A program made the position numbers and the translations under genes. DNA of 64,000 nt. Source: Methylobacterium sp. 2A. Lineage in GTDB: Bacteria > Pseudomonadota > Alphaproteobacteria > Rhizobiales > Beijerinckiaceae. The number at the start of each line of letters is the position of its first letter. Position 1 is the stretch's first letter. Below are positions 30,629 to 39,420 of the stretch, piece after piece. The notes beneath the pieces were generated by a model, which was not told the DNA's origin, did no database searches, and worked only from the letters and a program-made list of their open reading frames with translations. The stretch is from the NCBI RefSeq assembly GCF_009806555.1, contig NZ_VUOK01000061.1:1-64000 (forward strand). The letters are read 5' to 3'.

Positions 30629-31846
30629 TCAGCTCCAGGCGTGCCGCGGCGGCGCGACCCCGTTCAGCACGGCGTTGCCCACGTGGAAGGACTTCCAGCG
30701 CACGGGATCGTGCAGGGTGTGGGTGCGGGCATTCCGCCAATGCCGGTCGAGGTTGTCCTCCGCCAGGACCGAGCGGGTGCCCGCGAGTTCGTGCAGCTTG
30801 TTGGCGGCCGACAGGGCGATCTCCGTGGTCAGCACCTTGGCTTCCGCCACCGCGACCGCGGCCTCGGCGGCCTCCGCCTCGGTCGGATCGTCCAGGATGC
30901 CGTCGATCGCTCGGCCCGCCCGGGCCAGCAGGGCCTCGGCGGCCCGCAGCGCGACGACGAGCCGGCCGACCTCGCGGATCGTCAGGACATCCTCGGAGGC
31001 CCGCTCCCGCCCGCTGTCGATCCAAGGCCGCGACCGCGTCCGGACGAAGCGGATCGTCTCGTCGAAGGCGCCGCGCGCGATCCCGAGATCGACGGCCGCC
31101 TGAATGAACTGCGAGACGGGACCGTTCGAGGACGGCCGCTCCCCGCCCTTCCAGGCCGGGATCACCGCCTCGGGCGCGACCGCAACGCCGCGCAGCGCGA
31201 CATCGCCGCTCGCCGTGGTGCGCTGGCCGAACCCGGACCAGCTGTCGGTGACCGTCAGGCCCGGGGCGTTGCGATCGACGATCGCGAGATGGACGCGGCC
31301 CTCCGCGTCGACCGCCCCGATATGGATGAAGTGCGCGAACAGCGCCCCCGTCGCGTAGAACTTGTCGCCATCGACCACGAAGCCGTCGCCCTGCGGCCGG
31401 AGCGTGGTCTCGAAGGCGCCGACATGGCGGCTGTTCTTCTCCGAGAAGGCGTTGCCCAGGCGGTAGCCCTGCAGCACGCGGTCGAACCACAGCCGCTTCT
31501 GCGCCTCGGAGCCGGTCACCCGGATCACGTCGAGCGCGGCGAAGTGGTTCTGCGGGATCTGGCCGAGCGACGGATCGGCGGCCGAGATCAGCGCGATGAC
31601 CTCGCCCAACGTGGCGAAACCGACGCCCGCGCCGCCATAGGCCTTCGGCACCGTGATGCCCCAGAGGCCCGAATTCGAGAAGCGGTCGAGCTCCGCCACC
31701 GGCAGGCGCCGATCGCGGTCCCGTTCTGCGGCGCCGGTCGCGAAATCCGCCGCGAGGTCGTGGGCGATCCGCAGCGCCTCCGCCTCCGTGGCGATGCGAT
31801 GGGCGTGGGGCTTCGGCGCGGATGTCGGCGACGCGGCTGTCGTCAT
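30629..31846 (-). CDS. SfnB family flavin-dependent sulfur-acquisition oxidoreductase
   Basis: 405-aa acyl-CoA-dehydrogenase-fold flavoprotein of the SfnB/DszC-like group, which supports growth on organosulfur compounds such as dimethyl sulfone and needs reduced FMN. Family landmarks include GLWGITVPKAYGGAGVGFATL, IPQNHFAALDVIR, GNAFSEKNSRHV, GDKFYATGALFAHFI and the C-terminal DRHWRNARTHTLHDP. The catalytic Glu base of true acyl-CoA dehydrogenases is not evident. It is divergent from the sugar-type binding protein at 32153, which suggests shared control of oxidation and uptake. Confidence 0.88.
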   Translation of the reverse strand: MTTAASPTSAPKPHAHRIATEAEALRIAHDLAADFATGAAERDRDRRLPVAELDRFSNSGLWGITVPKAYGGAGVGFATLGEVIALISAADPSLGQIPQNHFAALDVIRVTGSEAQKRLWFDRVLQGYRLGNAFSEKNSRHVGAFETTLRPQGDGFVVDGDKFYATGALFAHFIHIGAVDAEGRVHLAIVDRNAPGLTVTDSWSGFGQRTTASGDVALRGVAVAPEAVIPAWKGGERPSSNGPVSQFIQAAVDLGIARGAFDETIRFVRTRSRPWIDSGRERASEDVLTIREVGRLVVALRAAEALLARAGRAIDGILDDPTEAEAAEAAVAVAEAKVLTTEIALSAANKLHELAGTRSVLAEDNLDRHWRNARTHTLHDPVRWKSFHVGNAVLNGVAPPRHAWS

Positions 31847-32152
31847 GGCGGCTCCGGTGAGGGCGGGGCGTCGGGACCGTGCCGGAACAGGCCCCGCGGC
31901 AGGCTAGCCCGCTCAAGCGACGGCAAGCCGGCCACCAAGTCAACGCCGGCCCAAGATCCGGTCTCTGATCGGAAGATGAATATCCGAACGCGCTGCAACT
32001 CTAACGGACGATCGGAGAAAATCGGCATCCTGATTGCGGATGGTTCGGAAAACCGCTTCCATGAAGCCGCGCAAAAAGCCTATTGATCGTTCAGACGACA
32101 TCAGGACATCTTCCGGAGCCGCTCTGGATCGGCGGCTTTTCGGAAAGCATTC
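31847..32152. other. Divergent promoter region of the organosulfur island
   Basis: 306-bp spacer between two divergent genes. It is moderately AT-rich around 31960-32100 and contains GGTTCGGAAAACCG at 32042-32055, a small palindrome that loosely resembles the left half of the cys operator candidates. A GCCGC...GCGGC hairpin lies near 32118-32134, just before the binding-protein ORF. No gene seen. Confidence 0.45.
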
Positions 32153-33163
32153 ATGGCCGATGCGTTTTCGTCCCTGTCGCGGCGCGGCCTCTTCCATGCG
32201 GGAGTAGCCCTCGGGACGGCGGCCCTGTTGCCCGGGGCGGCACAGGCCGCGGAGGCTGCACCGGCCGCCGGCACCCTGTCGCTGAAGGGCAAGACCATCG
32301 CGATCAGCGTCGCCGGCACGGACCATTTCTTCGACCTGAAGGCCTATCAGGCGCAGGTCGAGACCGTGAAGGAGCTGGGCGGCACCCCGATCGGCCTCGA
32401 TGCCGGGCGCAGCGACAAGGCGCTGGTCAGCCAGTTGCAGACGCTGGTGACCCAGAAGCCCGACGCCGTGATCCAGACGCTCGGGACCCTCACGGTGGTC
32501 GATCCGTGGCTGAAGAAGCTGCGGCAGGCCGGGATCCCGGTCTTCTCGGTGGACCTGCCCTCGGCCAACGTCATCAACACCGCGACTTCGGATAACTTCT
32601 CCCTCGGCGCGCAGCTGGCGTTGCAGCTCGTGTCCGACATCAACGGCCGGGGCAACATCGTCGCCTTCAACGGGTTTTCCGGCGTTCCGGTCTGCGAGAT
32701 CCGCTACACGCAGCTGCGGACCGTGCTGAAGTATTATCCGGAGGCGAAGATCATCCAGCCCGAGCTGCGGGACGTGATCCCCAACACCGTGCAGGACGCC
32801 TACGCGCAGATCACCGCGCTGCTCGCCAAGTATCCCGAGCCGGGCTCGATCGCGGCGATCTGGTCGGCCTGGGACATCCCGCAGCTCGGCGCCACCCAGG
32901 CCCTGATCGCGGCCGGGCGGACGGAGATCCGCACCTACGGGGTCGACGGCACGCCGGAGGTGCTGGCGCTGGTCAAGGACCCGAAGGCGCCGGCCGGCGC
33001 CGTGGCGGCGCAGCAGCCCTCCGTGATCGGCCGCACGGCGGTGCTCAACGTCGCCCGCTACTTCGCGGGCGAGACGAACCTGCCGTCCCAGACCTTCGTG
33101 CCCGCCATCATCGCCAACAAGGCGAATGCCGGCGAGGTGCAGCGGCAGCTCGGGCAGGCCTGA
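32153..33163 (+). CDS. Sugar-type ABC binding protein, Tat-signal
   Basis: 336-aa periplasmic binding protein of the ribose-type (CUT2) cluster. A twin-arginine motif SRRGLF (9-14) and hydrophobic stretch ending AAQAAEA suggest Tat export, which is uncommon for this family. The fold is evident from TIAISVAGTDHFFDLKAYQ, LVTQKPDAVIQTLGT and GIPVFSVDLPSANV. It heads a + strand operon: binding protein, ATPase, two permeases, second ATPase, third permease. The ligand need not be a sugar; the flanking sulfur-type oxidoreductases suggest an organosulfur compound. Confidence 0.88.
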   Translation: MADAFSSLSRRGLFHAGVALGTAALLPGAAQAAEAAPAAGTLSLKGKTIAISVAGTDHFFDLKAYQAQVETVKELGGTPIGLDAGRSDKALVSQLQTLVTQKPDAVIQTLGTLTVVDPWLKKLRQAGIPVFSVDLPSANVINTATSDNFSLGAQLALQLVSDINGRGNIVAFNGFSGVPVCEIRYTQLRTVLKYYPEAKIIQPELRDVIPNTVQDAYAQITALLAKYPEPGSIAAIWSAWDIPQLGATQALIAAGRTEIRTYGVDGTPEVLALVKDPKAPAGAVAAQQPSVIGRTAVLNVARYFAGETNLPSQTFVPAIIANKANAGEVQRQLGQA

Positions 33164-33186
33164 ATCGCCCGGCCCGAGACTCGCGC

Positions 33187-34737
33187 ATGACGACCTCCGC
33201 CGTGCCGCCGGCCCTCGCGATGCGCGGGCTCGTCGCGACCTTCGGGCCGACCCGGGCGCTCGACGGCGCGTCCCTCACGGTCGCCCCGGGGACGATCCAC
33301 GGGCTGATCGGCCATAACGGCGCCGGCAAGTCGACGCTCATCAAGGTCCTGGCCGGGCTGGTGACGCCGCAGGCCGGGACCATCGCGCTGGACGGAGCGA
33401 CGGTCACCGGGATGACGCCGGGGCGCGCCGAGGCGCTCGGCATCGCCTTCATCCACCAGGAGCGGCTGCTGGTGCCGACCGCCACCGTCGGCGAGGCTCT
33501 GTTCCTCGGCCGGGAATCGGCGGGCTCCCGCTTCGGGATCCGGCGCGGCAGCCTGCGGCGCCGGGCGGAGGCGGCGCTGGAGCGCGTCTTCGGCGTGACG
33601 CTGCCGAAGGGCGCCCTGATCCGCGACCTCTCGACCGCGCAGCAGCAGATCGTGCAGATCACCCGGGCGCTGCTCGCCGATCCGAAGATCCTGGTCTTCG
33701 ACGAGCCGACGGCGGCGCTCGCCCAGCGCGAGGTGGAGCACCTGTTCGCGGCCATCCGCCGGCTGAAGGCGCAGGGCCTGACCACGCTCTACATTTCCCA
33801 CTACCTCGCGGAGATCGAGCAGCTCTGCGACACGGTCACGGTGATGCGCAACGGGCGGGACGTCGCCCATGTCGATCCCCGGCAGGTCCCCGAGGGCGGC
33901 CTCGCCCAGCTGATGATCGGCCGCCCGGTGACCGAGCTCTACCCGCGCCAGCGCGCTGCGGCCGGTGAACCCGTGCTGGCGCTGGCGGGCGTCGGCGTGG
34001 GCCCGGGCGTGCGCGACATCTCCTTCACCCTGCGCCGCGGCGAGGTGCTGGGTCTCACGGGCCTGCTCGGCTCCGGCGCCAAGGACCTCGTCCGGGCGCT
34101 GTTCGGCCTCGCGCCGATCACGGCCGGCACCGTGACGGTCGACGGGCAGGCCGCGCGCCTGAAGAATCCCACGGAGGCCGTGCGCCGGGGCATCGCCCTG
34201 GTGCCGGAGGATCGGCGCGCGCACGGGGTCGCGCTCGATCTCGGCATCCGCGAGAACCTGACTCTGGCGAGCCTCGGGCGCCTGAGCCGCTGGGGCTGGC
34301 TCGACCGGGAAGCGGAGCGGCGCCGGGCGCTGGACCTCATCGGCGAGCTCCAGGTGAAAACCGGCGGGCCGGATGCGCCGGTGCGGACGCTGAGCGGCGG
34401 CAACCAGCAGAAGGTGGCACTGGGCAAGTGGCTCGCCCGGGAGGCGCATCTCTACATCCTCGACGAGCCCACGATCGGGGTCGACATCGCCGCCAAGGCC
34501 GAGATCTACCGGCTGATCGCCGAGGCCGCGGGGCGCGGGGCCGGCATCCTGCTCCTGTCCGCCGACCCCGACGAGCTGCTCGGCCTGTGCGACCGGATCC
34601 TCGTCCTGTTCCGCGGGACGATCGTCGCGGAGCACGAAGCGGCCGGGACCGACGCCGGGACCCTGCTCCAGGCCGCCCTGACCGGTGGTCGCGGCGCCGC
34701 TGGAGCTGCCTCGACGGTGCCCGCCCATGCCGCCTAG
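33187..34737 (+). CDS. RbsA-type double ATPase of sugar-type ABC importer
   Basis: 516-aa tandem ATPase. N-terminal domain: Walker A GHNGAGKST (42-50), signature LSTAQQQ (148-154) and Walker B ILVFDEPTAAL. C-terminal domain: degenerate Walker A GLLGSGAKD (292-300), intact signature LSGGNQQKV (402-410) and Walker B YILDEPTIGVD. Loss of the second Walker A lysine is the normal RbsA pattern, so only one site should hydrolyse efficiently. The stop codon lies within a repeat element, and the next permease begins after that element. Confidence 0.93.
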   Translation: MTTSAVPPALAMRGLVATFGPTRALDGASLTVAPGTIHGLIGHNGAGKSTLIKVLAGLVTPQAGTIALDGATVTGMTPGRAEALGIAFIHQERLLVPTATVGEALFLGRESAGSRFGIRRGSLRRRAEAALERVFGVTLPKGALIRDLSTAQQQIVQITRALLADPKILVFDEPTAALAQREVEHLFAAIRRLKAQGLTTLYISHYLAEIEQLCDTVTVMRNGRDVAHVDPRQVPEGGLAQLMIGRPVTELYPRQRAAAGEPVLALAGVGVGPGVRDISFTLRRGEVLGLTGLLGSGAKDLVRALFGLAPITAGTVTVDGQAARLKNPTEAVRRGIALVPEDRRAHGVALDLGIRENLTLASLGRLSRWGWLDREAERRRALDLIGELQVKTGGPDAPVRTLSGGNQQKVALGKWLAREAHLYILDEPTIGVDIAAKAEIYRLIAEAAGRGAGILLLSADPDELLGLCDRILVLFRGTIVAEHEAAGTDAGTLLQAALTGGRGAAGAASTVPAHAA

Positions 34738-34838
34738 AGCCGTGCCGGATCGCGTTGCAATCGAGCGCGGCTCTAAGCCTTTGTTCCAACGCGCTCTCTT
34801 GCGCCGAACCGGCGTCCGCTTCGGCGGAGAGCGCTCCA
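34733..34838 (+). repeat. Full-length copy of the dispersed intergenic repeat
   Basis: Begins with TAGAGCCGTGCC and its partner GAGCGCGGCTCTA (an inverted repeat), then AAGCCTTTGTT...GCGCCGAACCGG...CTTCGGCGGAGAGCGCTC, matching 7020-7080. The first TAG (34735-34737) is the stop codon of the upstream ATPase gene, so the element appears to have inserted at, or supplied, the gene end inside a translated operon. Confidence 0.75.
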
Positions 34839-34909
34839 GCGCGCTCACGGTTCTCGCCGCGCCTGACCTTGCAGCCCCGCCCGTATCGCGGATCGCCCGG
34901 GCGATCCGG

Positions 34910-35854
34910 GTGACCGCCGGCCTGCGCGGCGCAGGCGGTCTTCTGCTGATCCTGGCCGTGCTGGCGGTCTTCGCCGTGCGGGCGCCGTCCTTCCTGGATC
35001 CGGCCAATCTCGGGCTCATCCTGTCCCAATCGGCGGTGCTCGGCATCCTGAGCCTCGGCCTCACCCTGGTCCTGATCACCGGGGGGACGGACGTGATCGC
35101 AGGCGGCATCGACCTCTCCCTGGCCGGGACGCTCGGTCTCTCGGCTGCCGTCTTCGCGGGCCTCAATCAGGCGGGCTTCGGCGATCCGGCCTGCGCGGCC
35201 GCCGCCCTCGGCACGGGCCTCGCGGTCGGCCTCGTGAATGCCGGTGCGATCCTGCTTCTGCGCATCCCGCCGCTCCTGGCGACGCTCGCGGTGATGAACA
35301 TCTGCGCCGGGCTCGAGCTGGTCGTGACCGAGAACAGCACGATCCCGGCCGCCTCGCCGCTGATCGACGCGCTGGGCGGCACCGGGCCGCTGGACATCCC
35401 GGTCCTGGGCTATCTCCTGCTCGCCCTGGCGCTCGGCCTCGCCGCGCTGCTGCGCGTGACGCCGCTCGGCCTGCGCGCCGAGGCGGTCGGCGGCCATCCG
35501 GCGGCGGCCCGGGCGGCCGGCATCGCGACGGGGCGCTACGTCGCCGGCTCCTACATCGCGAGCGGGCTGCTCGGCGGGGTCGCGGGGATCGTGTCGGTGG
35601 CCTTCCTCAACGGCGCAACGGGCGGCTCGTCCGAGATGCTGCTGCCCGTGGTGGCGACCGCCTTCCTGGGCTTCATGGTCTCGCGCCGCTTCGTGCCGAC
35701 GATCACCGGCACGCTGCTGGCAACCCTGTTCCTCGGCAGCCTGACCAACGGCTTCCAGCTGCTGCACGTCTCGACCTACTGGGTGAACGGGATCGAGGGC
35801 GCGCTGATCCTCGCGGTGGTCGGGGCCGGGCGCGTTCGGGGGCGCGCCGCATGA
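34910..35854 (+). CDS. RbsC-type permease 1
   Basis: 314-aa integral membrane permease of the ribose-type family with about 8-10 hydrophobic helices. The EAA-like cytoplasmic loop is visible as LRAEAVGGHPAAARAAGI, and ITGGTDVIAGGIDLSLAGT is the family hallmark near helix 3. GTG 34910 is preferred: the open frame upstream translates the repeat element and gives an unrelated Arg-rich leader. The next permease overlaps it by 4 bp (ATGA). The two permeases may pair as a heterodimer. Confidence 0.86.
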   Translation: MTAGLRGAGGLLLILAVLAVFAVRAPSFLDPANLGLILSQSAVLGILSLGLTLVLITGGTDVIAGGIDLSLAGTLGLSAAVFAGLNQAGFGDPACAAAALGTGLAVGLVNAGAILLLRIPPLLATLAVMNICAGLELVVTENSTIPAASPLIDALGGTGPLDIPVLGYLLLALALGLAALLRVTPLGLRAEAVGGHPAAARAAGIATGRYVAGSYIASGLLGGVAGIVSVAFLNGATGGSSEMLLPVVATAFLGFMVSRRFVPTITGTLLATLFLGSLTNGFQLLHVSTYWVNGIEGALILAVVGAGRVRGRAA

Positions 35855-36834
35855 GCCGCGCGCAAGCACGGCCGTCCCGATCAATCTCGGCGGCGGAGCT
35901 TCTGCGGTTCGGGCTGCCCGCCATGCTGGCCCTGGTGCTCGCCGTCTTCTCCGCCCTGGCGCCGGGCTTTCTCACGGTGGCGAACGTCACCGGCGTGCTG
36001 GTCAACAGCGTGGCGCTGAACGCGATCGTGGCGCTGGCCATGACGCTGGCCGTGGCCTCGGGCGGGACCGATCTCTCGGTCGGCACCGCCGTCGATCTCG
36101 GCGGCCTCGCCTTCATCGCGGCGGTGAGCGCCGGCCAGCCGGTCGCCCTGGCGGTGTTCTTCGGACTTCTGGCCGGGATCGGCACGGGGCTGTTCAACGC
36201 GCTGCTGATCGCCCGGCTCGGGGTCACCCCGTTCCTGGCGACGCTCGGCACCCTGTTCATCGGCCACAGCCTCCAGCAGCTCGCCACCGATGGCGGCAAT
36301 CCGGTCTACGTGCCGGCTGGCCGGATCACCCCGGCGCTGGCCTTGATCGGGCATGGCAGCTGCCTCGGCATCCCGTTGTCGCTATGGCTGGTGCTGCTGC
36401 TCAGCACCGGCATCGGGCTGCTGCTCACGCGGACGCGCTTCGGCCGGGAGGTGCTGGCCGTCGGGATCCAGGCGCCGGCGGCACTCTATTCGGGGCTGCC
36501 GGTGCGGCGCATCCTGGCGCTGATCTCCATCGCGAGCGGGACGATCGCGGCGCTCGCCGGGATCCTGCTCTCGGCGCACGTGAACGCCTACGTCCCCTAT
36601 GCGGGCAACGCCTACCTGCTCGACAGCATCGGCGCCGCCTTCATCGGGACCGCGCTGAGCCGAACCGGGCGCGCCAACGTCCCCGGCACGCTGCTCGGGG
36701 TCGCGCTGTTCGGCTTCATGACCAACGGCCTGCTGCTGATCGGCTGGAACTTCTACTGGCAGCAGGTCGGGACCGGCGTGCTGATCCTCTTGACCCTGAT
36801 CCTGGCCTTCGCGGGCCGGGAACGGGTGGGCTGA
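35851..36834 (+). CDS. RbsC-type permease 2
   Basis: 327-aa membrane permease with about ten helices and the hallmark LAVASGGTDLSVGTAVDLGG, plus ARLGVTPFLATLGTLF. Its start overlaps the permease 1 stop (ATGA), so translation is coupled. It differs from permease 1 throughout, so it is a distant paralogue rather than a recent copy. Followed after one base by the GTG of the second ATPase. Confidence 0.9.
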   Translation: MSRAQARPSRSISAAELLRFGLPAMLALVLAVFSALAPGFLTVANVTGVLVNSVALNAIVALAMTLAVASGGTDLSVGTAVDLGGLAFIAAVSAGQPVALAVFFGLLAGIGTGLFNALLIARLGVTPFLATLGTLFIGHSLQQLATDGGNPVYVPAGRITPALALIGHGSCLGIPLSLWLVLLLSTGIGLLLTRTRFGREVLAVGIQAPAALYSGLPVRRILALISIASGTIAALAGILLSAHVNAYVPYAGNAYLLDSIGAAFIGTALSRTGRANVPGTLLGVALFGFMTNGLLLIGWNFYWQQVGTGVLILLTLILAFAGRERVG

Positions 36835-36835
36835 G

Positions 36836-38413
36836 GTGTCGGGAAACGTCGAACCGGCATCGGGCGGGCGCGCGGCGGTGGCGCTGGCGGTACGCGGTCT
36901 GACGAAAAGCTTCGGATCGACCCGGGCGCTCGCCGACGTCAGCTTCGATCTCGCCGCGGGCGAGGCGCTGGCGCTGATGGGCGCCAACGGCGCCGGCAAG
37001 TCGACCCTGGTGAAGATCCTCTGCGGCGTCCACGGGGCCGATACGGGCTCCATCACGGTCGGCGGGACGGCCGTAACGTTTGCATCGCCGGGACAGGCGC
37101 GGGCGCACGGGATCGTCGCCGTGCATCAGTCGGTCGCCGATATCGGCGTCCCGACCCTGTCGGTCGCCGCCAATCTCCTGCTCGACAGCGTCTGCACGGG
37201 GCATGCCCCGGTCTGGGTCGGGGGCCGCGGGAGCCGGCGCGCGGCGGCGGCGATCGCGGCCGGCATCGGCCTCGACCTCGACCTGTCCCGCACCCTCGGC
37301 ACGCTCTCGCTCGCCGAGCGCCAGCTCGTGGCCATCGCCCGCGCGGTGGCGCACGATCCGGCCGTCCTCATCCTCGACGAGCCGACCGCCAGCCTCTCGG
37401 CCCCGGAAGCCGAGCGCCTGTTCACAATCCTCGACCGGCTGAAGAGCCGGGACGTCGCGCTTCTCTACATCTCGCACAGGACCGGCGATCTGCGCCGCAT
37501 CGCCGACCGGATCGTCGTGCTGCGGGACGGGCGGGTCGCGGGGCGGTTCGGGCGCCCGCTGGATCTCGGCGCCGCGCTCCACGCGATGCTCGGCCGCGCG
37601 GTCGGGCAGGCAACGCCCCACCGTCCGAGGCCGGAAACCGCGCCGGTCCTGCGCCTGTCCCGAACCCGGCTCGCCCCGGGCGCGACGCCGTTCGATCTCA
37701 TCGTGCATGCGGGCGAGGTTCTGGCGGTGACCGGACCCGTGGGCGCGGGGAAATCGACGCTCGCCGGCGCGCTCTTCGGACTCTGGCCGCTCGCGGCCGG
37801 CGACATGGAATTTGCGGGCCGGCCCTGGCGGCCGCGCTCGCCCCGGGACGCGATCCGGAACGGCGTGTTCCTGGCCGGCGAAGACCGCTGGCGGACCACC
37901 TTCTTTCCGGCCACCGTGCCCTTCGCGCACATCGCCGGCACGATCAGCTTTCCCTTCCTCGACCGCTGGAGCCGGACCGGCCTCGTCGCGCGGGCGGCCG
38001 AGCGGCGCGCGGCGGCGGCGCGGATCGCCGAATTCGGCATTCGGACGCGCGGCCCCGGGGACCTGCCTTCGGCGCTATCGGGCGGCAACCAGCAGAAGGT
38101 CGTCCTGGCGCGCTGGCACGCGGAGCCGGCGCGGCTGCTGCTGCTCGACGAGCCGTTCCAGGGCATCGACGTCGGCGCCCGGGACGACATCGTCCGGGCG
38201 ATCCGGTCCGCCGCGCGGGAGCGCGCCACGATCGTGTTCGTCAACGATCTCGAAGAGGCCCTCGCGGTCGGCGACCGAGTCGTCTCCATGGCGGAGCATG
38301 CCGTGGTCGAAGAGGCCGCCGACTTCGCCGAGCCCGGCACGGCGGCCGCGGGCGACCCTCACCCACTCCGTCCCGCCGAAGCCCCGCCATGCCATCGCCC
38401 GCCTCGACCATGA
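36836..38413 (+). CDS. Second RbsA-type double ATPase, both Walker A motifs intact
   Basis: 525-aa tandem ATPase. Domain 1: GANGAGKST (49-57), signature LSLAERQ and ILDEPTASLS. Domain 2: GPVGAGKST (300-308), signature LSGGNQQKV and LLLDEPFQGID. Unlike the first ATPase here and most RbsA proteins, the second Walker A keeps its Lys, so both halves may bind and hydrolyse ATP. GTG start directly after the permease 2 stop. The 3' end overlaps permease 3. The C-terminal ~25 residues are unusual and Pro/His-rich. Confidence 0.92.
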   Translation: MSGNVEPASGGRAAVALAVRGLTKSFGSTRALADVSFDLAAGEALALMGANGAGKSTLVKILCGVHGADTGSITVGGTAVTFASPGQARAHGIVAVHQSVADIGVPTLSVAANLLLDSVCTGHAPVWVGGRGSRRAAAAIAAGIGLDLDLSRTLGTLSLAERQLVAIARAVAHDPAVLILDEPTASLSAPEAERLFTILDRLKSRDVALLYISHRTGDLRRIADRIVVLRDGRVAGRFGRPLDLGAALHAMLGRAVGQATPHRPRPETAPVLRLSRTRLAPGATPFDLIVHAGEVLAVTGPVGAGKSTLAGALFGLWPLAAGDMEFAGRPWRPRSPRDAIRNGVFLAGEDRWRTTFFPATVPFAHIAGTISFPFLDRWSRTGLVARAAERRAAAARIAEFGIRTRGPGDLPSALSGGNQQKVVLARWHAEPARLLLLDEPFQGIDVGARDDIVRAIRSAARERATIVFVNDLEEALAVGDRVVSMAEHAVVEEAADFAEPGTAAAGDPHPLRPAEAPPCHRPPRP

Positions 38414-39396
38414 CCCTGTCCCCGCGCCGGCTCGCGATCGATTACGGGCTCCTGATCCTGCTCGCCGGACTCGTGGCGGTCTTCGCCGTCGCCGAGCCCG
38501 CCTTCCTGCGCGTCAACAACCTGTTCAGTATCCTGCAGGCCGTCGCGATCGTGGCTTTGCTCGGCGTGGGCGTGACCGTCACGATGATCGCGGGCGGGTT
38601 CGATCTCTCGGTCGGGGGGCTCGCCGCCTTCGTGCAGATGGCGGCCGCCTACAGCCTCGTGGTGCTCGACGGCTCGACCGGGAGCGCGATCCTGCTCTGC
38701 CTCGGGCTCGGAATCCTGGTCGGCCTCGGCAATGCCGTGCTGATCGTCCGCCTCGGCATCCCCGATCTCCTGGCGACGCTCGGGATGCTGTTCCTGCTGG
38801 CCGGCCTCCAGCTGGTCCCGACGGGGGGACGCTCGATCGCGCCGGGCCTGATCCTGCTCGACGGATCGACCGCACAGGGCACCTTCACCGACGGCTTCCT
38901 GGCGCTCGGCCGGCATCGGGTCTGGGACATCCTGCCGGTCCCGGTTCTGGTCCTCGCCGTCGTGGCGGCCGCGCTCTGGCTCGTGATGGCGTGGACCCGG
39001 TTCGGCCGGGTGTTCTACGCAATCGGCGGCAACGAACTCGCGGCCCGGCTCGCCGGAGCGCCAACGCGCCTCTACCGGGTCGCCGCCTACGTCATCTCGG
39101 CGACCGTGGCGTCCATCGGCGGCATCCTTCTGGCTGCCCGCATCGGCCGCGGCGACGTCTCGGCCGGCAACGGGCTGATGCTCGACGCCGTCGCGGCGGC
39201 TTTGATCGGCCATGCCGTGCTCGGGGCCAACCGGCCGAACATCCTCGGGACGGTCGTGGGAGCCGTCTTCGTGGGCGTCCTGCTCAACGGCCTGACGATG
39301 TTGAACGCCCCCTACTACCTCCAGGATCTCGTCAAGGGCGCCGTGCTGATCGGCGCCCTGGCCGTTACCTACGGCCTCGCGCCCAGAAGGGCCTGA
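38389..39396 (+). CDS. RbsC-type permease 3
   Basis: 335-aa membrane permease with the hallmark TMIAGGFDLSVGGLAAFVQ and about ten helices, then VRLGIPDLLATLGMLFLLAG. The 5' end overlaps the second ATPase by 25 bp if ATG 38389 is used. ATG 38410 would give a 4-bp ATGA overlap and a 328-aa protein, and is equally plausible. It probably pairs with the second ATPase. It converges on the binding protein gene on the other strand, 24 bp away. Confidence 0.9.
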   Translation: MPSPASTMTLSPRRLAIDYGLLILLAGLVAVFAVAEPAFLRVNNLFSILQAVAIVALLGVGVTVTMIAGGFDLSVGGLAAFVQMAAAYSLVVLDGSTGSAILLCLGLGILVGLGNAVLIVRLGIPDLLATLGMLFLLAGLQLVPTGGRSIAPGLILLDGSTAQGTFTDGFLALGRHRVWDILPVPVLVLAVVAAALWLVMAWTRFGRVFYAIGGNELAARLAGAPTRLYRVAAYVISATVASIGGILLAARIGRGDVSAGNGLMLDAVAAALIGHAVLGANRPNILGTVVGAVFVGVLLNGLTMLNAPYYLQDLVKGAVLIGALAVTYGLAPRRA

Positions 39397-39420
39397 TGCA
39401 ACGGGCCTGACCGGCTTCGA

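Noticed and set aside
34685..34909. Longer N-terminus for permease 1
   Set aside because: It would translate the end of the ATPase gene and the repeat element into an Arg-rich leader unlike RbsC proteins.
33058..35166. 702-aa open frame opposite the RbsA ATPase
   Set aside because: No domain, biased composition, and it crosses two real gene boundaries and a repeat.
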